Source of the DNA: JAAYCI01 sp964370195
Lineage (GTDB): Bacteria; Bacillota; Clostridia; Oscillospirales; Ruminococcaceae
NCBI GenBank assembly: GCA_964370195.1
Contig: CAYJIH010000038.1
Location: 1-17,856 of the forward strand
Length of the DNA: 17,856 nucleotides
Direction: 5' to 3'
Shown here piece by piece: positions 1-6,416 of the stretch. The notes below the pieces were generated by a model. That model made no database searches. It was given only the letters and a program-made list of their open reading frames with translations, and was not told the DNA's origin. The position numbers and the translations under genes were made by a program. Within the stretch, counting starts at the first letter, position 1. Each line of letters begins with the position of its first letter.

Positions 1-80
1 GCGGCGCCCCAAGGTCTAACGCGCGCGGGCAGCGGGCAAATTCAACCCAAAAGCCAAAGGGCGGTTTTTTGACAGTCTGA
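1..80 (+). repeat. Probable end of an interspersed element ending in GACAGTCTGA
   Basis: The first ~60 bases are clearly more GC-rich than the rest of the window. The segment ends in GGGCGGTTTTTTGACAGTCTGA-like sequence (59-80) lying directly against a terminator hairpin. A related string, 18 of 22 positions identical by eye, occurs on the minus strand at 12206-12227, also directly against a terminator hairpin. In both copies one frame reads to a stop as ...G-x-(F/L)-L-T-V-stop, which could be chance or the end of a degenerate small reading frame. No gene is supported here. The segment is cut by the window edge, so its other end cannot be seen. Confidence 0.4.
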
Positions 81-120
81 AAAGAGCTCTTCTACCATTA
101 GGTAAAAGAGCTCTCTTTTT
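81..120. terminator. Bidirectional intrinsic terminator downstream of acr3
   Basis: Stem 83-96 pairs with 101-114 (13 of 14 pairs) around an ATTA loop. It is followed by CTCTTTTT on the plus strand and by TTTT on the minus strand. It lies 17 bp past the acr3 stop, so on the minus strand it ends the arsenic operon. On the plus strand it would stop transcription entering from outside the window. Confidence 0.8.
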
Positions 121-136
121 ATGTGAATATAAAAGA

Positions 137-1189
137 TTATTTTGCTTTATCGAACCAATGGGAGGTGCGGTTGGCAAATCTCACAAGCATCAACATTACA
201 GGAACTTCTACCAAAACACCCACGATGGTGGCAAGTGCTACAGGGCTGTTTGTGCCAAATAGCGATATGGCCACGGCAACAGATAGTTCGAAAAAGTTAG
301 AAGCACCTATCATGCCGGCAGGGGCTGCAATGTTGTGTGGTAATTTTAACATTTTAGATGTAAAATAGGCAAGGGAAAAGATGAGCACTGTTTGAAGAAT
401 AAGGGGGATGGCAATGAGAACAATGTGCAAGGGGTTTTCTAAAATTACATTGCCTTGCGATGAGAAAATGATAACCAGTGTAAGAAGCAGCCCGGCTGTG
501 GTGACATTGCTAAACTTTGGAATGAACTCTTTTTGCAGATAATCAAGGCCTTTTTTCTTGATAACAATATTGCGTGTGATAACACCAAGAGAAAGCGGGA
601 TAACGACAAACAGGACAACGGATAGAATCAGTGTACTCCAAGGGATGGTTACCCCTACAATGCCCAGCAAAAGACCCACAATGGGGGTGAAAGCCACTAA
701 AATAATAAGGTCGTTTGTTGCCACCTGTACAACGGTGTAAGCGGCATCCCCTTTCGTTAAATGGCTCCAAACAAATACCATTGCGGTGCACGGTGCTGCA
801 CCCAAAAGCACAGCACCTGCTAAATAGTCGGTGGCAAGCTGTGGTGTGATAAAGCCTTTAAAAATAACGAAGAAAAATAGCCATGCGATGCCAAACATTG
901 TAAATGGTTTGATAAGCCAGTTAACAATCCATGTAACAAACAACCCTTTTGGGTTTTTGCCCACGTTTTTGATGCTTTTAAAATCAACTTTTAACATCAT
1001 GGGGTAGATCATAAGCCAAATTAAAACGGCAATGGGAATGGAAACATTGGCGTATTCCAGTGTTGCTAAAAATTGGGGGATTTGCGGGATAAACTGGCCA
1101 ATCAATATACCGGCAATCATGCAAATAATAACCCAAACAGTTAGATATCGTTCAAAAAAACCGATTCCAGCTTTGTTTTCTTGTTTCAT
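137..1189 (-). CDS. acr3: ACR3-family arsenite efflux permease
   Basis: Exports arsenite, As(III), across the cytoplasmic membrane using the ion gradient; last gene of the arsR-arsP-acr3 operon. The protein is 350 aa with about ten hydrophobic segments, normal for bacterial Acr3. Family hallmarks visible are NWLIKPF near residue 90, GAAPCTAMVF with the conserved cysteine at about 134 (needed for transport in studied members), and GVLVEVPVML near the C-terminus. The frame is open further upstream, but the start at 1189 is chosen because GGAGG lies 6 nt before its ATG. It follows arsP by 72 bp with no obvious promoter, so co-transcription is likely. No arsenate reductase (ArsC) or ArsA ATPase is in the window, so the module handles trivalent arsenic or relies on a reductase elsewhere. 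It could be annotated arsB, but the motifs fit Acr3, not ArsB. Confidence 0.93.
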   Translation of the reverse strand: MKQENKAGIGFFERYLTVWVIICMIAGILIGQFIPQIPQFLATLEYANVSIPIAVLIWLMIYPMMLKVDFKSIKNVGKNPKGLFVTWIVNWLIKPFTMFGIAWLFFFVIFKGFITPQLATDYLAGAVLLGAAPCTAMVFVWSHLTKGDAAYTVVQVATNDLIILVAFTPIVGLLLGIVGVTIPWSTLILSVVLFVVIPLSLGVITRNIVIKKKGLDYLQKEFIPKFSNVTTAGLLLTLVIIFSSQGNVILENPLHIVLIAIPLILQTVLIFSLAYFTSKMLKLPHNIAAPAGMIGASNFFELSVAVAISLFGTNSPVALATIVGVLVEVPVMLMLVRFANRTSHWFDKAK

Positions 1190-1261
1190 ACAGTTCCTCC
1201 ATACACATGAAAATAATAGATTTATCTTTAAAGCGTGTAAACACCGCTTAAAGTACAAACG

Positions 1262-2275
1262 TTAAATTAACCATCCTTGTAAGAAATTAAACAGATACCC
1301 CACCAAAATAATGCCGGCTGAGCAGATGGCAATGAACAGTGCAAGCAATTTTGGTTTTACTGCTTTTTTTAGCATTATCATCGAAGGAAGGCTTAACGTG
1401 GTTACAGCCATCATGAAGGACAAAATGGTACCCAGTTGTGCGCCTTTTGATAGAAGAGCTTCTGCAATGGGAATTGTGCCAAAGATGTCAGCATACATGG
1501 GGATGCCCACAAGTGTTGCCAATATGACGCCGAAGGGGTTGTTGCCGCCCAAAACAGCCTCTACAATGTTTTGGGGAATCCAGTTGTGAATTAAAGCGCC
1601 CACACCTACACCAATTAATACATAAGGGAATACTTTTTTAAAGGTGGAGGTCATTTGTTCTTTAGCAAATAGAACACGGTCCTTTTTTGTTAAGGAAGGA
1701 GATTCGATATCCACGGAACCGGCTGATAAAATGAAAGATTCAACATAGCGTTCCATTTTTAATTTTTGAATTAAAGTGCCGCCAAGCACTGCAATGGTAA
1801 GGCCCACCAAAACATATACAACAGCCACCCTTGCACCAAAAATACTCATTAGTAAAACAAGGCTACCTAAATCGACCATGGGCGAAGAGATTAAAAAGGA
1901 AAATGTTACGCCTACAGGCAGGCCGGCACTTGTAAAGCCCATGAACAATGGAATAGAAGAACACGAACAAAAGGGGGTTACCGTGCCAAGCAAAGCGGAT
2001 ACAATATTGGCGCCTATGCCTTTGAATCTGCCTAAAATTTGTTTACTTCTTTCAGGTGGGAAATAGCTTTGAATGTAGGAGATAAGAAAAATAAGAGAAC
2101 AGAGCAAAATGGTGATTTTAATAACATCATAAATAAAAAATTGTAAGCTGCCGCCAAGTGCAGATGAAACGTCTAGCCCTAAGGCCGAAAGCCCATTGCC
2201 CACTAAGTCGTTCAACCATTGCATGCCCAGTATCTGGTTTTGAAAAAAATCCCAGCCACTTCTGATTGCTTCCAT
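1262..2275 (-). CDS. arsP: ArsP-type permease (DUF318/YraQ family)
   Basis: Predicted membrane permease of the ArsP/YraQ family (Pfam DUF318). Characterised ArsP proteins export trivalent organoarsenicals such as methylarsenite. The 337-aa protein has about eight to ten hydrophobic segments. The diagnostic motif is GTVTPFCSCSSIPL at residues 97-110, whose Cys103/Cys105 pair is typical of the family. A second conserved block (GVGALIHNWIP, then GIPMYADIFG) opens the C-terminal half. Length is normal for the shorter members, and there is no fused C-terminal redox domain. The ATG at 2275 has GGAGG 10 nt upstream. It sits between arsR and acr3, and its upstream gap carries a second ArsR-like operator and a plausible promoter. 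The arsenic context makes arsP a better name than a generic permease, but the substrate is inferred from the neighbours. Confidence 0.85.
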   Translation of the reverse strand: MEAIRSGWDFFQNQILGMQWLNDLVGNGLSALGLDVSSALGGSLQFFIYDVIKITILLCSLIFLISYIQSYFPPERSKQILGRFKGIGANIVSALLGTVTPFCSCSSIPLFMGFTSAGLPVGVTFSFLISSPMVDLGSLVLLMSIFGARVAVVYVLVGLTIAVLGGTLIQKLKMERYVESFILSAGSVDIESPSLTKKDRVLFAKEQMTSTFKKVFPYVLIGVGVGALIHNWIPQNIVEAVLGGNNPFGVILATLVGIPMYADIFGTIPIAEALLSKGAQLGTILSFMMAVTTLSLPSMIMLKKAVKPKLLALFIAICSAGIILVGYLFNFLQGWLI

Positions 2276-2307
2276 ACGTTGTTGTCCTCCGTCGTTTCGA
2301 TAATGAA

Positions 2308-2356
2308 TGTATACTTATGAAAAATACCTTGGCAAAACATATCAAAAAAAATTGAT
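2308..2356 (-). promoter_or_regulatory. Second ArsR-like operator and candidate arsP promoter
   Basis: The palindrome ATCAA-N6-TTGAT spans 2341-2356. It has the same arms and spacing as the palindrome in the arsR promoter, and the match extends outward to ACAyATCAA-N6-TTGATGTGT. Downstream on the minus strand are TTGCCA (2335-2330) and TATACA (2313-2308), 16 bp apart, which could form a promoter for arsP-acr3 separate from arsR. The operator match is strong; the promoter is moderate. Confidence 0.55.
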
Positions 2357-2371
2357 GTGTTGTGCATTAAG

Positions 2372-2390
2372 AAAAACTGTTTTTAAACAG
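2372..2390 (-). terminator. Weak terminator-like hairpin at the end of arsR
   Basis: CTGTT-TAAA-AACAG followed by TTTTTC on the minus strand overlaps the arsR stop codon. The stem is only 5-6 bp, so at most it would lower read-through from arsR into arsP. It makes functional sense because a second operator/promoter follows, but it is weak as a terminator. Confidence 0.3.
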
Positions 2391-2715
2391 CTTTCCTATT
2401 TTGCTTTGTGCATGAGCAGTCATCGTTATTTTGGCTTACAGTGGTGGTAAGTTCTTGAAGTAAGGCAAGTGCCTCTTGGCTACCTGTTTCACTAATTCGA
2501 TAATGAGACCATTTTCCTTCATGTCGGCAATTTATAAGGCCGGAATCGCAAAGGATTTTCATATGATAAGAAAGCGCGGATTGTGCGATGTCTAGCTCAT
2601 CGGTTAATTTGCAGGCACATTTTTCACCGTTTCGCAAAAGTTCCACAATGGCCACTCGCTTTGCATCGCAAAGCGCCTTAAATACTTTCGCTTTTTCTTC
2701 TTGTGTTGTAAACAT
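2383..2715 (-). CDS. arsR: ArsR/SmtB-family metalloid-sensing repressor
   Basis: Winged-helix repressor that leaves DNA when As(III)/Sb(III) binds; it should control the arsP-acr3 genes behind it and itself. The protein is 110 aa, normal for ArsR. The recognition helix region reads IAQSALSYHMKILCDSGLI (residues 43-61), followed by the wing EGKWSHYRI. Candidate metal ligands are Cys33 and Cys35 in EKCACKL, the position of the classic ELCVCDL site, and an extra C-terminal pair Cys100-S-Cys102. An in-frame GTG exists at 2724, but it is part of the GAGGTG ribosome binding site. The ATG at 2715, 6 nt after that site, is the better start. The promoter and operator lie directly upstream (2728-2782). 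Confidence 0.93.
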   Translation of the reverse strand: MFTTQEEKAKVFKALCDAKRVAIVELLRNGEKCACKLTDELDIAQSALSYHMKILCDSGLINCRHEGKWSHYRISETGSQEALALLQELTTTVSQNNDDCSCTKQNRKAV

Positions 2716-2727
2716 AGTAAGCACCTC

Positions 2728-2782
2728 AAATCAATATTTTTTGATTTAAGAACAGTATACACCTCAAATCAAAAATTGTCAA
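2728..2782 (-). promoter_or_regulatory. arsR promoter with ArsR operator
   Basis: On the minus strand, TTGACA (2782-2777), a 17-bp spacer and TATACT (2759-2754) form a near-consensus sigma-A promoter. The palindrome AAATCAA-N6-TTGATTT (2728-2747) covers the expected transcription start. A half-site AAATCAA (2766-2772) lies in the spacer as part of a 13-bp direct repeat, CACCTCAAATCAA, at 2722-2734 and 2760-2772. ArsR binding there would block polymerase. The first repeat copy also contains the complement of the arsR ribosome binding site. Confidence 0.85.
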
Positions 2783-2826
2783 TCTGTTTTTCAGAATAAA
2801 CCACTTGCATTTGTGCGTGGTGTGTT

Positions 2827-2861
2827 AAAAAGCCAATGAGGCAAGTATCTGCCTCATTGGC
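2827..2861 (-). terminator. Intrinsic terminator of the AI-2E permease operon
   Basis: A perfect 12-bp stem, 2832-2843 with 2850-2861, around a 6-nt loop, followed by TTTTT on the minus strand. It lies 24 bp past the stop of the permease gene and separates that operon from the ars genes. Confidence 0.9.
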
Positions 2862-2885
2862 ATAGAATCGAAATGGCTAAAAAGT

Positions 2886-4094
2886 TTAACGTTCTGGCTC
2901 GTTTATGGAGGGGGCATCAGATAATGGGCAGGCAATTTCATTCCCATGTTCATCGATGCCTTTTGTTTCTAAGCGTTTGTGTATAAAATTGCGTATTAGA
3001 GCATAGAAAACTGCGGCAGTGGGCACGCCTAGCACCATGCCCACAAACCCGAAAATACCACCGCCTACGATAATGGCAACAAGCACCCAAAGAGCTGGCA
3101 ATCCTGTGGAATCGCCCAAAATTTTAGGACCTAAGATATTTCCGTCAAACTGCTGAAGCACAATGATGAAAATACTAAAAACAAGGGCGCTGCCCGGGTT
3201 GATTAAAAGCAAAAGAAATACCGAGGGAATGGCGCCGATAAAGGGGCCAAAGTAGGGGATGATATTGGTGCAGCCAATGATAAGGCTAATGAGCATTGCC
3301 TGGGGCATGGGATAAAAAAATGCATTTGTAATGGCCATAAATAGATAGCAAATTAAGCCAATAATCACACTATCAATAAATTTTCCGCTAATGAAACCGG
3401 AAAAAATACGGTCACTCATGGTGGTTGTTTTTAAAATTGTGTTTACGGTTTTGGGTTTTAGCAAGGCAAATAGTATTTTCTTAATTTGCTTTTGCAGTTT
3501 TTCTTTGCTAGACAACATATAAATGGAGGCGATGATGGCTGTTATACCGGTGATAACACCAGAGCCAATCCGAACACTCCAGTTTAGTAAATCTGGAAAA
3601 AAATCTCGCGCCAGTGTGATGGCTTGCTGAATAAGCTCTGTGTAGCTTAACACAATAAAATCTAACGTATCAGGCTCTAGATTCCATGTAACGGTAATCC
3701 AATCTGCAAAATCTGTGATATTTTGCAGATAGATGGGGATGCTGTTTAAAAGGGAAAGCACACTTTCTACCAGTTGCGGCAAAACCAACATCAGAAGAAC
3801 AAAAAGAATAAGCGCAACAGCGACGTAAATCAATGTGATGGAAAGAGGCCGAATGATTTTTTTGTATCGAATTTTACATAGAAGGGTTTTTTCTAAAAAA
3901 CGCAAAGGTATGTTTAAAAAATAGGCCAAGGCCAAGCCGATGATAAAGGGAGCACAAAGTGTTGCCACCCAGTTGATAAGTGAGCCAACTTTTTCAAAAT
4001 TAGCAAATATCAAATAGAAAGAAATGCCAACACAAACAATGAGTATGTTGGCGAGCACACGTCGTGTAAAGATATCACGCAATCTGTTTTTCAA
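2886..4094 (-). CDS. AI-2E family transporter (PerM/YtvI-like membrane protein)
   Basis: Membrane permease of the AI-2E/UPF0118 family. Members include putative autoinducer-2 exporters, Na+/H+ antiporters and sporulation protein YtvI, so the substrate cannot be told. The protein is 402 aa with two hydrophobic hairpins near the N-terminus (about 15-45 and 65-110), a polar middle (about 120-210), and a C-terminal block holding the family signature: the PYFGPFIGAIPS stretch, QQFDGNILGPKILG, then a glycine-rich helix and VLGVPTAAV. The start is a TTG at 4094 with GAGGTG 4 nt upstream; no ATG is near. It lies 33 bp behind the small HPr-like gene and is probably co-transcribed with it. It ends in an acidic, probably cytoplasmic tail. 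Confidence 0.9.
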   Translation of the reverse strand: MKNRLRDIFTRRVLANILIVCVGISFYLIFANFEKVGSLINWVATLCAPFIIGLALAYFLNIPLRFLEKTLLCKIRYKKIIRPLSITLIYVAVALILFVLLMLVLPQLVESVLSLLNSIPIYLQNITDFADWITVTWNLEPDTLDFIVLSYTELIQQAITLARDFFPDLLNWSVRIGSGVITGITAIIASIYMLSSKEKLQKQIKKILFALLKPKTVNTILKTTTMSDRIFSGFISGKFIDSVIIGLICYLFMAITNAFFYPMPQAMLISLIIGCTNIIPYFGPFIGAIPSVFLLLLINPGSALVFSIFIIVLQQFDGNILGPKILGDSTGLPALWVLVAIIVGGGIFGFVGMVLGVPTAAVFYALIRNFIHKRLETKGIDEHGNEIACPLSDAPSINEPER

Positions 4095-4127
4095 AAGTCA
4101 CCTCAAGAAATAATCGATTTTTAAAAG

Positions 4128-4358
4128 TTATTCTACGTTTTCGCCGATATCCGCAATGCGTTTGTGATATTGTTCGTCATCTGAAACAATTAAAATGGGC
4201 TTTGCAAAATCCAATGCATACATACCAATGTAGCTTTTTGCATCTACCACTTTTTCGCCTTCCAAATCTTGCATGATTACATCGTATGTGCTCTCTACAG
4301 CCAAACGCTGCAATTCTTGCAATTGTGTGATGTAGTGAATCATTTTTTTACTAACCAT
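4128..4358 (-). CDS. Small degenerate HPr-like protein
   Basis: A 76-aa cytoplasmic protein whose second half resembles HPr, the phosphocarrier of the sugar phosphotransferase system. VVDAKSYIGMYAL matches the HPr region around regulatory Ser46, followed by an ILIVSDDEQYH strand/helix. The active-site segment GLHARPA is absent; the aligned N-terminal stretch is MIHYITQLQELQRLA, and its His8 (numbered from the ATG at 4358) lacks the usual Arg and Pro neighbours. It is also shorter at the N-terminus than standard 85-88 aa HPr. An in-frame GTG at 4367 belongs to the AAGGTGG ribosome binding site, so the ATG at 4358 is used. It is divergent from a true HPr gene and precedes the AI-2E permease. 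It may be a regulatory relative that no longer carries phosphate. The family call is moderate, the role unknown. Confidence 0.65.
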   Translation of the reverse strand: MVSKKMIHYITQLQELQRLAVESTYDVIMQDLEGEKVVDAKSYIGMYALDFAKPILIVSDDEQYHKRIADIGENVE

Positions 4359-4567
4359 AAAAACCACCTTTTATCAATGTATTTTGTGAAACATAGAACC
4401 TGCACGTGCTTAAAGAAACAGAAAACAACGCGGTGCTGTGATGTTTGTAGGTATAAGAAGAGCGGAATATATGGTTTTCTGCTACTAAGCAAAGTATATC
4501 ATGAAACATATAAAATGAAAAGGCAAAACGCACAAGAATTTATATGTATTGTAGGCGAAAAAGCGAA

Positions 4568-4596
4568 TTGAAGATGGTATGTTCTTATGATATAGT
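4568..4596 (+). promoter_or_regulatory. Promoter of the HPr gene
   Basis: TTGAAG (4568-4573), a 17-bp spacer and TATAGT (4591-4596), giving a leader of about 50 nt before the ATG at 4655. No catabolite-response (cre) palindrome is obvious nearby. Confidence 0.65.
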
Positions 4597-4654
4597 GAAA
4601 AGGTACAAAGTGTTTTAAAACATGGGAATAAAAATAATGAAAAGGGGATTTGGA

Positions 4655-4915
4655 ATGTACCAAAAGCAAACACTCGTTCGAAACGAAATCGGGTTGCATG
4701 CGCGTCCTGCCAGCGAATTTGTACGTTTGGCAGCAAGTTTTCCGTGTGCAATTACCATTGGCCGCATAGGCGAAAAGAAGACAAATGCCAAATCCATTTT
4801 GCTTCTTCTTACGCAGGGTTTTTCGCAGGGAACGCCTGTGGAAATTCAGGCGGAGGGCAATGAAGAGCAAACCGCGGTGAATGCGCTTGTTGCCTATTTA
4901 GAAGAATTAGATTGA
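4655..4915 (+). CDS. ptsH: HPr family phosphocarrier protein
   Basis: HPr passes phosphate from Enzyme I (via PEP) to sugar-specific EIIA proteins. In Firmicutes, phosphorylation of Ser46 by HPr kinase makes it a co-repressor with CcpA. The 86-aa protein has the active-site motif GLHARPA with His14, and TNAKSILLLL with the Ser46 equivalent at residue 46, so both phosphorylation sites appear intact. The start at 4655 is chosen because AGGGG lies 7 nt upstream; the frame extends further 5' without a good ribosome site. It is monocistronic between its own promoter and terminator, with no ptsI beside it. In Clostridia such stand-alone HPr genes may serve general or regulatory roles, so this may not be the only HPr in the genome. 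Confidence 0.93.
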   Translation: MYQKQTLVRNEIGLHARPASEFVRLAASFPCAITIGRIGEKKTNAKSILLLLTQGFSQGTPVEIQAEGNEEQTAVNALVAYLEELD

Positions 4916-4973
4916 TTTTAAGGACTACTTAGTAAACTTAACCGAAAAGGTTTCGCATTTTACAAAAACACAG

Positions 4974-5022
4974 AAAAAGTGTGGGTACAATAGGGTATGG
5001 CCCTAGGTATCGACACTTTTTT
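4974..5022 (+). terminator. Intrinsic terminator of the HPr gene
   Basis: AAAAAGTGT (4974-4982) pairs with ACACTTTTT (5013-5021). Inner helices GTAC/GTAT (with one G-U pair) and AGGG/CCCT sit above it. The run TTTTTTATT follows on the plus strand. It lies about 60 bp past the stop. Confidence 0.75.
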
Positions 5023-5047
5023 ATTGTGTAAAATAGGCAAGATGCTA

Positions 5048-5090
5048 TTGACAAATCAAAATCAATATGATATCTTTTTGATATCATATT
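5048..5090 (+). promoter_or_regulatory. Promoter and palindromic operator of the SPFH-RHH operon
   Basis: TTGACA (5048-5053) is followed after 17 bp by TATCTT (5071-5076). A perfect inverted repeat with 11-bp arms (5064-5074 and 5080-5090) around TTTTT covers the -10 region and the likely start. It can also be read as two copies of the self-complementary octamer TGATATCA (exact at 5079-5086, TGATATCT at 5068-5075) set 11 bp apart, one helical turn. That layout suits cooperative binding of a ribbon-helix-helix dimer pair. The obvious candidate is the RHH protein encoded second in this operon. Confidence 0.65.
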
Positions 5091-5107
5091 TTTCTAGGAG
5101 GCATATA

Positions 5108-6139
5108 ATGCAAGAGAAACAGATGAAAGCTGGGAATGGTTTGGCTGTGTTGGTTTTGAGCATCATTGCATATATTGTGGCTGTGGTGGCATTGGTGGCA
5201 GGGATTGAAATGGTAGATGAGGGGTACATGGTTGGTGTGGTTTTGCTTGTAGCAGGGGGCTTGTATACGTTGTTTGGGTGGATTGTATTTTTGGGAATTA
5301 AAGTGCTGCAACCGCAGGAGGCTTTGGTGCTTACATTGTTTGGCAAATATGTGGGAACACTTAAAAACGAGGGGATCTATTTTGTGAATCCCTTTACAGT
5401 AGCAGTGAACCCGGCAGCGGAAACAAAACTGCGTCAAAGCGGGGATGTGTCTCAAAATCAAACAAGTATGTTGGCAACAGCAGTAACGGCAGTAACGGCG
5501 GGCAAAACCATGCCGGCAACGGGCAGTAAGAAGGTGTCTCTTAAAGCGATGACATTAAGCAACAATCGTCAAAAAATAAACGATTTTCTTGGCAATCCGG
5601 TTGAAATATCTATTGCGGTTATATGGCGTGTGGAAGACACGGCAAAAGCAGTATTTGAGGTGGATAATTATAAGGAGTTTTTGTCGTTACAGTGTGATGC
5701 ATCCTTGCGAAATGTGGTGCGTTTGTATCCATATGATGTGGCAAAAGGTGTAGACACAACAGGAGATGGCACACCGGACGAGGGGTCTTTGCGTGGCTCT
5801 AGCGAAGTGGTGGCAAAGCGCATACAGGATGAAATTCAGGGAAAAGTGCAAGAGGCTGGCCTTGAGATTATTGAAACTAAAATTACATACTTGGCATATT
5901 CACAAGAAATAGCAGCGGCCATGCTACAAAGGCAACAAGCAGCAGCTTTGATTGATGCAAAAAAATTGATTGTAGATGGGGCCGTGGGCATGGTGGAAAT
6001 GGCGTTGCAAAAACTGGAAGAGAATGATTGCATTCAGTTAGATGAAGAAAGGAAAGCCGCGATGGTTTCCAATCTTTTGGTGGTGCTTTGTGCAAACCGA
6101 GATTCGCAACCGGTTGTAAATACAGGAAGCCTTTACTAG
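5108..6139 (+). CDS. SPFH/Band-7 domain membrane protein (stomatin-like)
   Basis: A 343-aa membrane-anchored protein of the SPFH (stomatin/prohibitin/flotillin/HflK) superfamily. Such proteins form oligomeric scaffolds in the membrane; the specific role here is unknown. Two hydrophobic segments (about 12-32 and 41-66) precede the SPFH core, which begins at LQPQEALVLTLFGKYVGTL. A low-complexity Ala/Thr-rich insert (about 118-140) interrupts the first part of the domain. Next come NPVEISIAVIWRVEDTAKAVF, and a helical region with YSQEIAAAMLQRQQAAALIDAKK, typical of the C-terminal helix. ATG 5108 has GGAGG 7 nt upstream; earlier in-frame codons lie before the promoter and are not used. The next gene, an RHH protein, starts on the base after this stop codon, so the two are translationally coupled. 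Confidence 0.9.
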   Translation: MQEKQMKAGNGLAVLVLSIIAYIVAVVALVAGIEMVDEGYMVGVVLLVAGGLYTLFGWIVFLGIKVLQPQEALVLTLFGKYVGTLKNEGIYFVNPFTVAVNPAAETKLRQSGDVSQNQTSMLATAVTAVTAGKTMPATGSKKVSLKAMTLSNNRQKINDFLGNPVEISIAVIWRVEDTAKAVFEVDNYKEFLSLQCDASLRNVVRLYPYDVAKGVDTTGDGTPDEGSLRGSSEVVAKRIQDEIQGKVQEAGLEIIETKITYLAYSQEIAAAMLQRQQAAALIDAKKLIVDGAVGMVEMALQKLEENDCIQLDEERKAAMVSNLLVVLCANRDSQPVVNTGSLY

Positions 6140-6340
6140 ATGGCTGCGGGGAATAAAAAGCAAGTGCCACTGCGCTTGTCGGCTACGCTTTATCAAGAGC
6201 TTAGCGCATGGGCACAAGATGATTTTCGCTCGTTAAACGGGCAAATTGAATATCTTTTAAGCGAATGTGTGCGTCAGCGCAAAAAAAAGGGTCACCTCGA
6301 TTTGAAAGAGTTAGATAAACCATTGGATGTTGATATATGA
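6140..6340 (+). CDS. Ribbon-helix-helix (Arc-like) DNA-binding protein
   Basis: A 66-aa protein with a clear Arc/MetJ/CopG ribbon-helix-helix fold: strand KQVPLRLSATLYQELSAW (7-24), helix, turn with S/N-G, then helix NGQIEYLLSECVRQRKKK. RHH proteins dimerise and insert the paired N-terminal strands into the DNA major groove. Its ATG abuts the TAG of the SPFH gene, and an AGGAAG ribosome site lies inside that gene. No toxin partner is present, so this is probably an operon autoregulator and not a toxin-antitoxin half. The palindromic operator at 5064-5090 is the likely target (inference). Pairing of SPFH and Arc-type genes recurs in other bacteria to my recollection, but no mechanism is known to me. 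Confidence 0.85.
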   Translation: MAAGNKKQVPLRLSATLYQELSAWAQDDFRSLNGQIEYLLSECVRQRKKKGHLDLKELDKPLDVDI

Positions 6341-6416
6341 GTGAACGGCTGAAATTTTAAAATAAACAGCATACGGGCCAATGGCTACACAGGCCAATGG
6401 AATGAAAGGGATTTAT

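Noticed and set aside
4485..4870. Minus-strand frames across the HPr promoter and gene
   Set aside because: They are antisense shadows of a clear HPr gene, with no ribosome site or recognisable domain.
6140..6340. RHH gene as an antitoxin of a toxin-antitoxin pair
   Set aside because: No small toxin gene adjoins it; both neighbours are large proteins of known non-toxin families.
6376..6400. GGCCAATGG repeated twice, 16 bp apart, before the radical SAM gene
   Set aside because: Only two 9-bp copies, with no symmetry or promoter context; not enough to call a site.
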